Origin: Anniella stebbinsi
Lineage: Eukaryota; Chordata; Lepidosauria; Squamata; Anniellidae
Reading direction: 5' to 3'
Assembly: GCA_029215795.1 (NCBI GenBank)
Contig: JARDYH010000005.1
Span: 36,152,001 to 36,216,000, forward strand
DNA: 64,000 bases
Position 1 is the first letter of the stretch. The number at the start of each line of letters is the position of its first letter. This document shows positions 22,104 through 45,211 of this stretch, piece by piece. The notes under the pieces were generated by a model. That model was given only the letters and a program-made list of their open reading frames with translations. It was not told where the DNA came from and did no database searches. A program made the translations under genes and the position numbers.

Positions 22104-22295
22104 CAGGCTGGTGACTCCGATGTCAGTGGGGCTGTGAATCCGCTCTGAGTTTCAGCCAGAACTCTAAAAGGGCTGTCCAAGGTGCTGAACCGATTTTGAG
22201 GCTTGGGTTGAGCACTTGGATAGCTCCTTTAGAGTTCTGACTGAAACCCAGAACGGATTCACAGTCCCACTGACATCGGAGCCACCAGCCTCCCC
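22104..22295. mobile_element. Foldback element (GAGGYTGGTG family), copy 2
   Basis: GGCTGGTGACTCCGATGTCA at the left and, reversed, GGAGGCTGGTGGCTCCGATG at the right form arms of about 75 bases. The GAACTCTAAAAGG and GAGTTCTGACTGAAACCC blocks pair as well. Confidence 0.8.
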
Positions 22296-22479
22296 CTGGA
22301 GCCAAGCCACGCGCTGCCTTGAGGAAGAGGAGCGGAAGGTCTTGATCTCTCTCCTCCCTCCTAGGCGAACACAGAAGGCTCTCGCGGCTCCATGCCTTTT
22401 TTACCGAGAATTCTCCTAAAGAGATAAATGCTAAAAGCTGCAATGGGGGAGAGGCTTGCTTGAGAAGAGTCCTTTCCAA

Positions 22480-22900
22480 TTCCGACCTTCATTTTGTATC
22501 GAGGCATGGCACTAGAGGGCGCTGTTGTGCACCGAACCCCTTTGGCGGCAGGGATGGGGCGGCTCGTTCCAGCTACGGCGGACGAGCAGCCCTGCGGATC
22601 TACTGCAGCAGGAGCGACCCTTCCTCTCGACTGGAGGGTGTGACTTTCAGCCAGCTGCAAAGAAAGCATAATATGCAACCTCGCAAGGGAGGACCGCCGC
22701 CGCCGCCCATTGCCTGGCCAAAAGGTGGGAGGAACGGTTACCAGCCAGCTCCAGTTTGCATAGGAAAACGGGAGGAGGAGAGGGAGAGGGAATGTATGGA
22801 AATACTAACTGCGGGTCCCTCTCTCGCTTCAGACTCCCGGCTCACTGCAGTTGATATCACGCTCCGAACCGTCGTGTGTCACCGACAACTCTGAACAAAT
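22480..22900. promoter_or_regulatory. GC-rich patch with a CTCF-like motif
   Basis: CpG density rises locally and includes a GCCGCCGCC run. GCACTAGAGGGCGCT at 22509-22523 matches the CTCF core with one mismatch. No gene is visible here. It sits about 3.8 kb past the TUBA1C 3' end. Function is inferred. Confidence 0.4.
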
Positions 22901-23436
22901 GAAAATCGGTTGTAGGTACGTCTCCGCAGAGAATACGAAGAACTGATTTAGGAGCTCTGCCTTGACCCTGATAATACAAGGGCTACGTTCACAAGCCATG
23001 CTGGCTGCTTTTAGTATGACTGGGAGGAGGCTCTTAATGCTGTTAATGTGGTCTTGATAAAATTAGTGCCCTATATTGCATCAAGAGCACGAACGCAGCA
23101 AGAAAAGCAGGGATGACTTTAACTGGACAATAATTATTCCCAGTAGGCCTTGAGCTTTGCGTCTCTTACGCCTGCTGGGATTAGACAAAGAATGAGTCAA
23201 GCCTTTGTGTGCGTGCAAAAATTCATTAGGTAGTGTCTGGTCAAACTATAACACAGGGCCCACACTGTTTAACTGTGCACTGACCCTTTATGCACACTGC
23301 AGACATCTCCTTAAAGTAGGAGAAGCCCTGTACAGGCCTGGTTTAAGAGCTCTGCCAGGGAGATGTATAGAACTCTGTAAATAACCCAACACATTTACTA
23401 ACATTTGTGTGGAGCCTGAATTCAGTTGTCAAGGTT

Positions 23437-23439
23437 CTC

Positions 23440-23473
<34 letters not shown>

Positions 23474-23475
23474 AC
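23437..23475. repeat. TA/CA compound microsatellite
   Basis: About a dozen TA units followed by a short imperfect CA run. Confidence 0.9.
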
Positions 23476-24537
23476 ATATCCGGCAAGTGTAAGAAGGACC
23501 AAGCAAAGGAATGGAGTATGCTAGAGGTAGGCCTGTGGGCACATTTGGAAATTTAAGAAACTGTCCTGGGCACAACCGTAAAATGGCTGCCATGAGTGAG
23601 CATGGCTGGTCACAAAGAACAAGTAACCTGCCAAGAGGCATTTATGGGAAAATAAGATGGGAGCTGCTAGAAGCTCCCACTTCACTTTGAAGCAATCCCA
23701 GCTATCAGTAAAAAAAAAATAAACATATGTTTAAAGTAAAAAGTGAAAGTAGGGTATCTGAGGGTACACTTATGGGCACCATATTGCCGACCCTTGGCAT
23801 AGGCCATTATCAATTTCAGCCAGATATTATAAAAAGACAAGATCAATCCTTTCTCCCAGGGATGGCTAAGCATATTCTATGTCTAATATTGGGCTTATAC
23901 TTATGCAGAAAAATGTCTGCAGCAGAGCTAAGACTGCAATCATTAGTGTAATCCATTCAAATTCACTCTCTAATTATTCTGCCACCCAGAAAACCATTTG
24001 GCAGTAGCCTTTCTTCTCATGCATCAGGGGTTGAATTCCAAGTTGCATACTTAGCAATACGCACCCATCCATTTATGCTCCTGCGTGTTGGCCTAGAACA
24101 ACTGTAAGAACAGGCTAGCTTAGAGACAAAGGATAAGAATAAACTACACGTTTTGACAAGCAGGAGTGGGAACCCTCCAAGCATTGGGTAATGGCTCATT
24201 CACATAACCTCATTGATATTGGGATACCTTCATGGCACAACAAACAAGCTAGTCATAGCAACCTAACTGCTCTAACAAACCAAAGAGCAGTTGGAGCAGT
24301 TTGAAAGAGCAGTCAATTGCTCTGAAAGCACGTTATAGTTACTTCTTGATCACTGTATAGTTATAGTGAGTACAATAAAGACTTGTACTTCCAAGGTACA
24401 ACTTTTCTGGTTCATTGCTTTCCAGCATAGCCATTGGCACTGATATAGATGTTTTTGTTCCAGGCCCTTATTTTGCTAGCTTTACTTTTTTAGCTATGTA
24501 AGTAAATATTTTATTTGCCTTTCTAGCATAGCTGAAA

Positions 24538-24655
24538 TACAGTCCTCCAGATATTTTGGCCTGCAACTTTCATAATCCCTCACCCTATTGGCTATGCTAG
24601 CTAGGGCTGATGGGAGTTGTATGCCTAAGTACCACAATTTGCCCATTCCTGATTT
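24538..24655. repeat. Foldback element, CCAGATRT family
   Basis: CAGTCCTCCAGATATTTTGG and the reversed arm around GGGCTGATGGGAGTTGTATG mark both arms of the family. Confidence 0.6.
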
Positions 24656-25150
24656 ACTTAGTAGGTGCATTATTAGGAGTTAAATTGCTAACCACTAGGA
24701 TTCTCGTCCCACCCCCCCATATTAAATACCAGACCTAGCCTTACAGGGATGAAACAAGCATCATAAACCTTGCTTACCAATCAAAACGGCTTCAGAATAC
24801 CTTCCTTTTATAACCCCTACTGAATAATACAAACATAGAAGATAAATGGATTCGCCACCCTATTACGTGGAGGGTGGGGAGAAGATACTGCATTGCATGA
24901 GCACCTCATTGTAAAAGCATAGCCCCAAGAAGCGTATGATCCATTCAGTGCAGAGGTTGGGGTGCTGGCCCAAGACAGCAATTAACTTCTTTTGGATTCT
25001 ACAACAGTCTCCCAAGTAGGAGATTTCACCAGACAAGGTTATAGCCTTCCCTCTTCCATTATTCTATACATACTGCTCTTGACACATTCTTCTTTCCCAC
25101 CAACTATAGCACTTCTAATGTTATCCCGCCTTCCCACAAATATAGCCTAT

Positions 25151-25401
25151 GGGCCTGTTCAGACGACACTTCAGACTCTGTGGTTCTCTGGGGTTAGCAC
25201 TAACTACAAGCCGTGTTGTCACATACACTACTTTAACCCACGGTTAGAGCTGCTAATGCTGCAAACGCTGCTGCAGATGGTCCGACTGTGGTTAGTGAGT
25301 GAGCAGGGTTTAGCAAAATGCATCGCACAAGACATCTTAAACCCTGCTGTTTAATCAAAAGCTTTAACCAGCAAGGTTTAAGATGTCTTCTGAACCGGCC
25401 C
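25151..25401. mobile_element. MITE with terminal inverted repeats, copy 2
   Basis: This is the same family and orientation as 2397-2653: GGGCCTGTTCAGACGACACT at the left and AAGATGTCTTCTGAACCGGC near the right end. It lies in the intergenic region about 1 kb past the TUBA1C poly(A) signal. Confidence 0.8.
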
Positions 25402-26296
25402 AATATGGAGTAAGCCAGATAACAAAATGGTTGACAATTGAAAATATGGCAAACACTATTGGCTGAAGACAGAAGTACCACAAACCTCATCATCCAATGT
25501 TAGGGAAACTCAAGGCATCTGGGTATGAGAGCCACATTCAACTTCCTACAGAAGGATCTGGCACATCCCTTCCAATTGAATTTTGTAAATATTGCAATGA
25601 AGTCCAAGAAACTGAGGCAGTCCGTATATGGCTCCTCTCATGACTTTCATTACACGGGTTATGCTTCCAATTCCATAAGGCCTCAAGAGAGTTTAGTTAA
25701 GAGATGTCCCTGATGCAGCAAGCTCCCATGGACTTTAAATTTAATTCCTGTGTAGATCAAAATTAAAGCAGGCCCTAGACTCTTTCAGCAGGAGTGCCTT
25801 GCTGTCAAAGTAATCTCAGAATTTTTTGCAAGCTGTGAGAAATGTTTTGATCCTGTTTGAAGGACATTTTCTGGGAATCTTATTTTTGCAGTGACTCATA
25901 AGATTCTATACAAACGGCTTGGTAAGAAAAGTATATTTATAATAAGTATGTAACGAAATAAAGAAGCCCTTGGAAAATGGAACCATGTGTCTGATTATGA
26001 TCCAATAGCCCTCCTGTCACCACAGAATTGCTAAAGTGCTGCAGATTTCTAGGTCGCTGCCCTTGCATGCTTGATTGGGTTCAAGAATGCTCATGTTGGC
26101 CAGATGCAAAGCAATTTAAGCTTTGCCAAGTTAACAGCCTTGCCAGTCCCATTCTGTCATTCAACAAGTATGTTCTCAGCTGACACCAGACCATAGCAGA
26201 CCCCTGGCCTACAGGCTCTTTGCACAGCTCAGTAAGGACAGGGCATAGTTTGTTCTGTAATGAAAGGAACAAGACGGCTTTCAACTGAAGAAGACT

Positions 26297-26302
26297 TTTA
26301 AT
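26297..26302 (-). terminator. TUBA1C: Polyadenylation signal of TUBA1C (ATTAAA)
   Basis: The minus strand reads GCTCATTAAAAGTC about 80 bases after the stop codon. ATTAAA is the most common variant poly(A) signal. Cleavage would fall near 26275-26285, giving a short 3' untranslated region of about 100 bases. No AATAAA is seen closer, so this is the best candidate. Confidence 0.6.
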
Positions 26303-26381
26303 GAGCATTAACACAATGGACAGCAACAGGAATCCAGAAGGCAGCAGGAGTGCAAAAGCAGAAAACAAGCTTGACATAAAA

Positions 26382-37562
<11,181 letters not shown>

Positions 37563-37702
37563 GTTTCTTGGCGAGCAGGATGGAAACAGTTGCGAAGGAG
37601 TGGGGTGGTGGGGACAAGGGTCTTCCTCACTAATCCAGCCGTTTAGGAAGCCGCCAGTGAGCAAAAACCTCTTTCTAACTAACGCCGGATTTGGGCGGGG
37701 CC

Positions 37703-37709
37703 TTTTATA
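37703..37709 (-). promoter_or_regulatory. TUBA1C: TATA box of TUBA1C
   Basis: The minus strand reads CTGTATAAAAGGCCCCGCCC. It lies about 140 bases upstream of the ATG, with a GC box directly downstream and another (GCCCCGCCCGCG) upstream. A start site near 37675 would give a leader of about 115 bases. Confidence 0.75.
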
Positions 37710-37818
37710 CAGTAAGGGGCGCGTCCTAAGAAACGCGGGCGGGGCTTTGTGGCAGAAGCAGAAGGCGAAAAGAGAGGCGGGCCCCACTTTCATGCCCCAT
37801 CCCTCCTCCCGCCCCCTA

Positions 37819-37823
37819 ATTGG
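37819..37823 (-). promoter_or_regulatory. TUBA1C: CCAAT box of TUBA1C promoter
   Basis: The minus strand has CCAAT in a GC-rich setting (CGCCAATTAGGGGGCGGG) about 110 bases upstream of the TATA box. A TGACGT half CRE lies at 37855-37860. Both are motif matches only. Confidence 0.5.
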
Positions 37824-38390
37824 CGGGTTCGAATTTTCCGAAAAGTTGAGGCAGTGACGTGCGCAGATCAGAATGTGGGAAGACACGCGAGGGGATGTGG
37901 TGTCCATAGGCGACCCCACGTGGGGGGAACAAGTTAAGCGTCCCACGCCGTACGTAGCATGATGCCCAGCCCTGAACTCAGGGGATTCTTCACATTCAAG
38001 TTATAACAGGATCAGAAACTGGATATTAAAATGAGACATACTTACTTGTATGTTATTGCCAGCACAATCAATAGGAGAAAGTAAGAGAAAGTGGGATGGG
38101 AACATCGACTCGAAATAAACCCTGGGATTGAAGGGGGGGCGGGGAGAGAGAAAGAATCCACGAAGAAGGCACGAAGGGGGATGGGCAGAAAGGGTGGGAA
38201 CAAAGTTGCCGGGTTGCTCTCCGTTTCTCTTTTCATAATGCGATCGCTGCACCTTCCAGAGCGATGGCGGCACTAGACTGGTGCAGGAAACGCAACAGCA
38301 ACAACAACAAAAAGACGAGGGCAACGGGGATCGCTTGTGGTATCTTCAAGACGAATATAGTGGTCTCGTGATCCACCAAAGTTTACGATA

Positions 38391-38470
38391 TGAGGCTGCG
38401 ATCCCAAACACGCTTACGTGGGAGTACATCCCATTGTCCTCAATGGGACTTACTTCTAGGTAGAAGTTCA
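38391..38470. repeat. Short palindromic repeat around CCCATTGTCCTCAATGGGA
   Basis: AGGCTGCGATCCCAAACACG and ATGGGACTTACTTCTAGGTA are a motif also seen near 8144, 10310, 38860 and 48190. The core CCCATTG...CAATGGG is self-complementary. Confidence 0.45.
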
Positions 38471-38507
38471 AAGGATGGCACTGGCAAGAACTCTCCTTTG
38501 CGATAGC

Positions 38508-38600
38508 TGCTCTTATTTATTTATTTATATTTAAACCCCACCCTTCCTCCAATGAACTCAGGGTGGCTTACCTTGTTTTCCCCACCCCCATTCATCAGCA
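38508..38600 (-). mobile_element. SINE/LINE tail fragment, minus orientation
   Basis: TATTTATTTATTTATATTTA, CCCCACCCTTCCTCCAATG and CAGGGTGGCTTACC are the reverse of the 3' end of the SINE at 29550. Confidence 0.55.
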
Positions 38601-39255
38601 CCATCTATCCCACAGTAGTTTCAGTGCATCTTTCCATGTGACAACATTTAAATCCTCAAAGTGAAGGGGGAGGTGCAAAAGACACCCTTCCCCCAAAAAA
38701 TGGAATTATGAATTAAATATCCATGCTGGTCATTTGGAAGTGAGAAGGACCTGTATGTGTCCCCCCATGTGATGTGATTGGCACAGATGAACCGTCATTG
38801 TGGATCCTAAACACATTTATTCCTAAGTAAAGCTTTGACCTCATACACACTTAGGCTGCAATCTTACATGCACTTGCTTGGGAGTGCATTCCATTAAGTT
38901 CAATAGAAGTTCCTGCTGAGTAGATATGCCTAGGATTGCACCGTTAACTGGAGGTAAGTGTCACTGAATTTAGTGGGAATTACTTCCTAGTCCTATGTTT
39001 TAGTTGGGTCCATTAATTTCCTGGTACACGTGAGTGGGGTTACAGGATGAAACCTTCAGTACTACGATTTTCAATGAATTGTGTGGAACGTGTGCCCCAT
39101 TCACACATATTGTTAAACAGGGTGGAAGCCACAGCCCTGTCACAACACTAGACTATATATGAATAAATACCAGATTGTGTATGAATGCTAGAACCACGCA
39201 TGCTCAGAGCCAATCATGGGCCTTCTAATCTACCTGTGGATGCAGGTTAGGCTGA

Positions 39256-39455
39256 GAGCCACTGTGGTGTAGTGGTTAGACTGTTGGTCTAGTACTTGGG
39301 AGATCCAGTTCTAGTCACCACTCAGCCATGAAGCTCACTGGGAGACTTTGGGCCAGTCACTGACTCTAAGCCTAACCTCCCTCACAGGGTTGTTGTGAGG
39401 ATAAAATGGAGAGGAGGAGGATCAAGTACACTACCTGTGGTTCCTTAAAGGCAGG
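39256..39455 (+). mobile_element. tRNA-derived SINE, 3' truncated
   Basis: GAGCCACTGTGGTGTAGTGG (box A region), GAGATCCAGTTCTAGTCACC (decayed box B) and ACAGGGTTGTTGTGAGGATA. The end with the A/T tail is missing after GGTTCCTTAAAGGCAGG. Confidence 0.8.
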
Positions 39456-41158
39456 AAGGGCAGTCCAAGGGCAAGGGCTGCAGCAGAGCCAAAGTCAAGC
39501 ACAGGCAACCTGTCTAAATTAAGTACAATCCAGGGGTCAGACACACCATGTCTTATCAGGAGCCCAGGGGTCAGCCACACAAAAGATCAGTCCAAAGAAG
39601 AAGTAGGGTTAGGAAATCTGCATTACAAGTGGAAATAACGGTGTTCCAGAAGCTCTCCATGCCCATGTCCTCAGACTGTGTACAATTGTCCCGATGTGGC
39701 AATCTACATGCAGGGCATTTTTTCTCATGTAAATGTACCCAGTAGTTTCATTTGGCTTTGCTTCCTAGTATGTATGCAAAGGGTTACAGCCATCATTATG
39801 TGTGTATTTATAATACTTGCTACTCTACCTTTCCTCCAAAAAGTTCAAGTCAGCATACAAAGGGTTCTTAGGCAGACTCCCATCCAGGCATTGATCAAAG
39901 CTGGACCCGCTTATCAGTGATCTTCCCCCACTTTGGTAGTCCAAGTCTGTCTGGCAATCATCCACAATTTTGGAAAGTTGCTGAGATCATTCTCAGGGCT
40001 GCAGCCTTGATTGCTGCCTTGCACTCATCTATGAACAGATCTGATTGCTTTTCTCGTGGAACTTGAGAAACCTTGCCCTGAGCAAATGTTTCTCTGGAAA
40101 TAGCACAGGTAAAAAAGCCCTGTTGCCCAGGGAACAGTGGTTATTTATTTATGAACATCCGCGACACAAAGATTTTGACAACTGCAAAGTAAGGAGGCCA
40201 GCAGATATCCTCAGGGCAAAATAGTCCAGGGGTGCTATGGGGAATGAACCCAGGCAGTTTGGCTTAATCTCAACCAGATTGATTACCCAATAGCCCATGT
40301 AAGGTAGCAGGTGCAGCTATCAATATTAAATCTGCCTAAAGCAGGGCTGGAAGCCTAGCATGGCAGGGAATTTGCTTGCAAGATTTCTCATGAGTCTTTA
40401 AATGGATGGGATAGTGGCAAGAGCTGTGTGGAGGACAGAGCAATAATCAGGTCTTTATGCTCAAGTCAATATTTAAATCATGGTCAGAAGCCTCTCTCAA
40501 GGACCACAGACAAGATGTTGTCTTCACTCAGCTAAAAATAGAATTTGGGTCCATATGCAGCAGTATCCATGGATGGGTGAGCCTCCATCCATATATGTTC
40601 CCATACACGGATGAAGGAGGGCAGACTCCAGGGTTGAAAGATCTATTTGGTTTTGTAATAGAGCCTTCAGGAACCCCCCTCCCCCAACCAGTGCAAAAGA
40701 CATAAAAAATTCTGGGCTCAGGAATTTGTTTCAAGTATCAGGTATGAATGGTGCTCACAGCTCTTCCACACAAGATTCCACTCCTGGTTACACCCCAAAC
40801 TTCAGCAGTACAACTTTGAGTGGCTTGGTGAAGAGTCATTGTGCTGGAGCTGTTGTTCAAAAATTGGAAGTCAGAAATCCTGGCCAATCTACTGCAAATC
40901 ACTCAGAGATCTACTAGCAGATTCAGAACAACCTTCTGCCCACAACTGATGTAGTCTTCCCCACTGTTAAATATGGGTTGCCTGAGTGCCCATATTTTTG
41001 AACTGTTCACCAAACCTTGTCCCTTGCATCATGTGGGCCTAGCTTGGTTTCTGAGTGAAAATATTAATATGCATGCTTTCTTTGCATTTTTAAAAACAAT
41101 TGGCTGGCTGTCCTCTTTTTAAGACCTTGGGAATGACTGGGACCATTTGCTGATAGGA

Positions 41159-41182
41159 GTGTGTGTGTGTGTGTGTGTGTGA
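41159..41182. repeat. GT microsatellite
   Basis: About a dozen GT units. Confidence 0.9.
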
Positions 41183-41434
41183 ACTGAATGGAAACATAGA
41201 GTCTGTTGCTTGCAACATAATCTATTCTAGAGTGTGACACAATATGCCCTAGATGTTGCTGCACTATAAAATCTAATCTACCTTCTCACGAAACAATTAA
41301 AATCTAACCTGGGGCAGGAGGAATGGGCATGTCTTGAAGGTGTTGCCCTGACTTTGATACCTGTTTAGTGCCAGAAGTTGAATGAGCAGAAATGGTGCTG
41401 TAGTGCATTTGATACTGGAGCAGGCATTGAAAGG

Positions 41435-41803
41435 TGACTCAGGCTGCCTCTACAAGAGAGGTTTAAAGCTCTTTCAAGGCGCTTAAAAAAATTTACCTCT
41501 ACAAGAACGGAGCGCAAATCGGGCATAGAGGCGCGTTATCTCTCCGATTATGCGCATTATCGAACGCGCGTTAAATTGCGAGTTTTATTTTACTCCGGCT
41601 GTTAAAGCGCATTTTGACTATGTGAACAAGCGCTTATGCACATTAACTACTTGTAAAGCGCATTTTGACCATCCGTTAATGCGCTTCGCCGCCTCTCGCC
41701 GCCTCTCATGCAGAGGTATTAGGTGTAAATGCGCTTCAGCGATTATGCGCCTAATCGCCTAACCGGGCGCAAAAGCGAATCCTTGTAGAGGGGACCTCAG
41801 TCA
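41435..41803. mobile_element. GCGC-rich non-autonomous DNA element
   Basis: The tips pair: left TGACTCAGGCTGCCTCTACA, right reversed TGACTGAGGTCCCCTCTACA. The interior is crowded with AATGCGC, AAGCGC and GCGCATT motifs, giving a CpG density unlike the flanks. No open frame of note. Superfamily unknown. Confidence 0.75.
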
Positions 41804-42667
41804 GCAGCTATTGATAGATAAATGGAACCTCCACATACAGAGGCAACATACTTTTGTATACCTGGTGCTGGGAGCAAGCAACAGGGGAGGCTGTTGTTGC
41901 TTTCTTGCTCTTCTCTGTCAGCTTCCCAGGCTGTCCACTCTTGGAGATACAATGCTGCACTAGATGGACTCTTTTGTCTGATCTAGCAAGACTCCTTCTT
42001 ATCCAGACACAGCTACCAAAATGGCTGCCTGGCAGCAAAGAAGCCAACTTAAATATTACACTTGGAAAGAACTAGTACATCAGCATGACTTTTAGCTTAA
42101 ATAGCCTTATTCTCTGGCCGTGCCAAGCCTTCACTCTCACACCTGCTCTGGCTGGGACTCTTCAACCACAGTTCATTGACTACACACACAGCATACCCCA
42201 GGGTCACCCCCCACAATCTTCAGGAGCAGCAGGGGCCAGGGATGAATCCTGGGGCCAGCTCTGTTCTAGCCAGCTGGAAAGGCCAGGCTGTGTTGTACTG
42301 TACAGCGATGCTGAAAACCTCTTTCTTCCCTCATCAAAAGCCTTTATTCTCTCTTTCATTTGAGCCAAAGATAGAAGTCTTTTCAGTTCATGATGGACAC
42401 ACATAGAGATTGGCTATGGACAGTGCGTGCAGGAAATTTATTCTGCAGCAAACAAAGGATCTCAGTTAGCAAACACTGTTATGGTGAGGCCTCTTGCCAA
42501 GACTGAATATCTTCCCCACCATACATGCACTTCCATTCTAAAAGATTTGTTAAACAAAAGAGGTGGTGGCCCAAATCTACCTTGGTATGTCTCATGCAGT
42601 TTGTTACAGGTTTCCCTCCCCTTCTCATACCTAAACATTTGACTTTGTATCAGCACTCTGAAGTTAG

Positions 42668-43175
42668 TACATAAGTAGAGCTGTACTGGATCAGACCAAA
42701 GGTCCATCTAGTCTAGCATTCTCTTTGCACAGAATTCAACTAGTTGCCCCAATGAGAAGCCCACAAGCAGAATGTGAGTGTGCAACCACAGCCTCCCATT
42801 CCTGTTTCCCAACAACTGGTATGTAGATCATACTGCCTCTGATACAGGAGGTAATATATAGTCATCATGACTAGTAGTTATTGATAGCCTTCTCTTCCAT
42901 GAATTTGTCTACTCCATTTTTAAAGCCATCCAAGTTGGTAGTGAATTCCAAAGTTGAACTATGCACTATGTAAAGAGGGACTTCCTGCTATCTGCCCTGT
43001 ATCTTCCACCATCCAGCTTCATTGGACAACTCTGGATTTTAGTATCAAGAGGGAGAAAGACATCTCCCTATCCACTTTCTCCACACCACACATAGTTTTA
43101 TACACCTCTAGTAACTGCAACTCCAGACACGGTGTTCTTTGTTCAATGCCTCGCTGGTCTTTGATCAGTGTGTCT
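42668..43175. mobile_element. CR1-like LINE 3' region
   Basis: ACTGGATCAGACCAAAGGTC, GGGACTTCCTGCTATCTGCC and CATCCAAGTTGGTAGTG are recognisable pieces of the CR1 3' region as it appears across sauropsids. Strand not assigned and no open frame. Confidence 0.65.
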
Positions 43176-43385
43176 GCTCAGCCATGACAGGGCTGCCATC
43201 ATTATGGATTCTTCTTCATTCCCAGGGGCTTGCTCTTTCATGGGAAAAGATTGGACAGGACAGGCTTTGTGCTGGAGCTGCCAGTCAGGAAAACAGGCCA
43301 AAATATTATTGCCAGAAAAAGAAATGGTGACCTGTTACTCACTGTTCTCTATGATGGCAGCATGCCTTCAGTTGGGGTAGATAAG

Positions 43386-43610
43386 ATTCATTTACATAGG
43401 AAGTTGCCTTATAAACTAGGTCAGCCTAGTTGTCCATCTATTGTCTATTCTGACTGCAGTGGCGCTCCCTGGATCTCAGGCTGAGAAGAGCCTTCCCAAT
43501 CAGCTGCTACCTGAACTTAAAAATAAAAATCCTAAAGGTAACAGGGACTTAGCCTTGGACCTTCTGCATGCAAAGCATATGCTCTACTACTCAGCAGTTC
43601 CTCCCTAGTC
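43386..43610 (-). mobile_element. Second SINE type (GGAAGTTGCCTTATA ... ACCTTCTGCATGCAAAGC)
   Basis: CATAGGAAGTTGCCTTATAA, GTTGTCCATCTATTGTCTA and GGACCTTCTGCATGCAAAGC followed by ATATGCTCTACTACTCAG. The last block resembles the reverse of a tRNA 5' half. The middle, with box B, is mostly lost. Confidence 0.55.
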
Positions 43611-44412
43611 TACATCAGTGACTCCCAATCTGTTTTGCTATAGGGATCAGTAACTCACCATTTTGAAAGGATGGAGAAGCCATCTTTCCCATTCCCTATG
43701 ATTCAGACCTCAAATAAGGACTCATGAGGAATAATCACAATTGCTGGCCAATTTGCTGGTTTTGCACACTGAGTGATTATCATTATAAACAATTAAATTG
43801 CTCTTTGTACTTGATGTGCATGTCAAAGGCACAAGTGTGTTTGCCAAAAATAAATAATGGGGTGGCTATTCCAACTGTGCTGATAACATTGCTAGAATCA
43901 TTATGCGTTATTATGAAGTCATTGCAACAAATGCTCTTAAATACAATTATGTTTTGCAGTGTCATCTGAAATATATCCAAAAGCAGGCCTTAGAACCTTG
44001 CTGGGAATTATGTCCCCTCCCTAGAAATCTAACATGGCATCCTGCTTGTTGGGAATCATCTCTCTGTGGATGCCATGTTCAGTAAGAGAGATTCTGAGCC
44101 CCTTAGACCCTGACTTAAGTTGGGTAGGGCTCCGGGCTCCATTTCTTAGAGGCCCAGGAATAGGTGTGTTGCTATGTGGGCATGGGAAACTAATACAGCT
44201 CCTTCACATGTTGTAATAGGAGGCTAAGATGATCCTTTGGTACACTCCTCGGGAAGACATCTGTGGACTATGTATTATGCCATAGGTTTTCATGGACTCT
44301 GTCCATTTAATCACATGCATGAAGTGTTATTTTCAGTCAGTAAGAATATATACACATGGTTGGCCTTGGGGGGAATTGTTAACAGTGAAATCCAGAATGT
44401 ACAGACAGTGAT

Positions 44413-45180
44413 AAGACTGTGTTCGCAGCTTGGGGGTGCTCCTGGATCCGTCGCTCCAAATGACAGCTCAGATAGATGCGACTGCCAGGAGTGCCTACTA
44501 TCAGCTTCGGCTGATACGCCAGCTGCGCCCCTTCCTAGAGTTGGAAGACCTAAAATCAGTAGTGCACGCACTGGTAACTTCAAGGCTCGACTTCTGCAAT
44601 GCGCTGTATATAGGGCTACCTCTGTGCCTAGTCCGGAAACTTCAATTAGTTCAAAATATGGCAGCCAGGTTGGTCACCGGTACATCTAGGGGTGACCACA
44701 TTACACCAGTTTTAAAATCTCTTCACTGGCTGCCAATCAGTTTCCGGGCGAAGTACAAAGTGTTGGTTATTACCTTTAAAGCCCTACATGGTTTGGGTCC
44801 AGGTTACCTACGGGATCGCCTTCTCCCATACAATCCGCCCCGCACGCTCAGGTCCTCTGGGAAGAATTTATTACAGTCAACAAGAACTAGACTGACAACC
44901 GTTACCCAGAGGACCTTCTCTTCTGCCGCTCCCAGATTATGGAATGACCTGCCGGGAGAGATTCGCCAACTCACTAGTCTTCCGGAATTTAAAAGATCTA
45001 TAAAGACTTATCTCTTCCGGCAGGCCTACCCAGATGAATTTTAGAGTGTTTTATTGGTGTTTTATTGGTGTTTTAATGATGTACTGGTTTTATCTGCTTT
45101 TAATCAGTTTTTGTATTTTGTGTTTGGTGTTGTTCCCCGCCTCGATCCGTTGGGAGAGGCGGGTGATAAATAAATAAATA

Positions 45181-45211
<31 letters not shown>
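44413..45211 (+). mobile_element. L2/CR1-clade LINE, 3' end with open reading frame
   Basis: The frame from 44415 to the TAG at 45042-45044 encodes about 209 residues of the C-terminal part of a reverse transcriptase polyprotein. Landmarks are SLGVLLDPSL, QLRLIRQLRPFLE, VVHALVTSRLDFCNALYIG, KLQLVQNMAARLVTG, HWLPISFRAKYKVLV and the closing FKRSIKTYLFRQAY. It is followed by a short T-rich tail, CCCGCCTCGATCCGTTGGGA and a TAAATAAATA/TTA microsatellite, the usual 3' end. The lack of stops suggests a fairly young insertion. It is truncated at the 5' side, so it is inactive. Confidence 0.85.

Larger units (their letters stand above)
10813..26280. other. Intergenic region between PRPH and TUBA1C
   Basis: About 15.5 kb without a supported gene. 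It holds MITEs, foldback elements, an L1-like fragment, SINE pieces and microsatellites (listed separately) and a GC-rich patch at 22.48-22.9 kb. The stretches 13.0-14.3, 18.5-19.6, 22.9-23.4, 23.5-24.5 and 25.4-26.2 kb show nothing I can assign. Confidence 0.75.

Noticed and set aside
43554..43605. A functional tRNA gene
   Set aside because: The ACCTTCTGCATGCAAAGC block is tRNA-like but sits at the end of a SINE, and the rest of the cloverleaf is missing.
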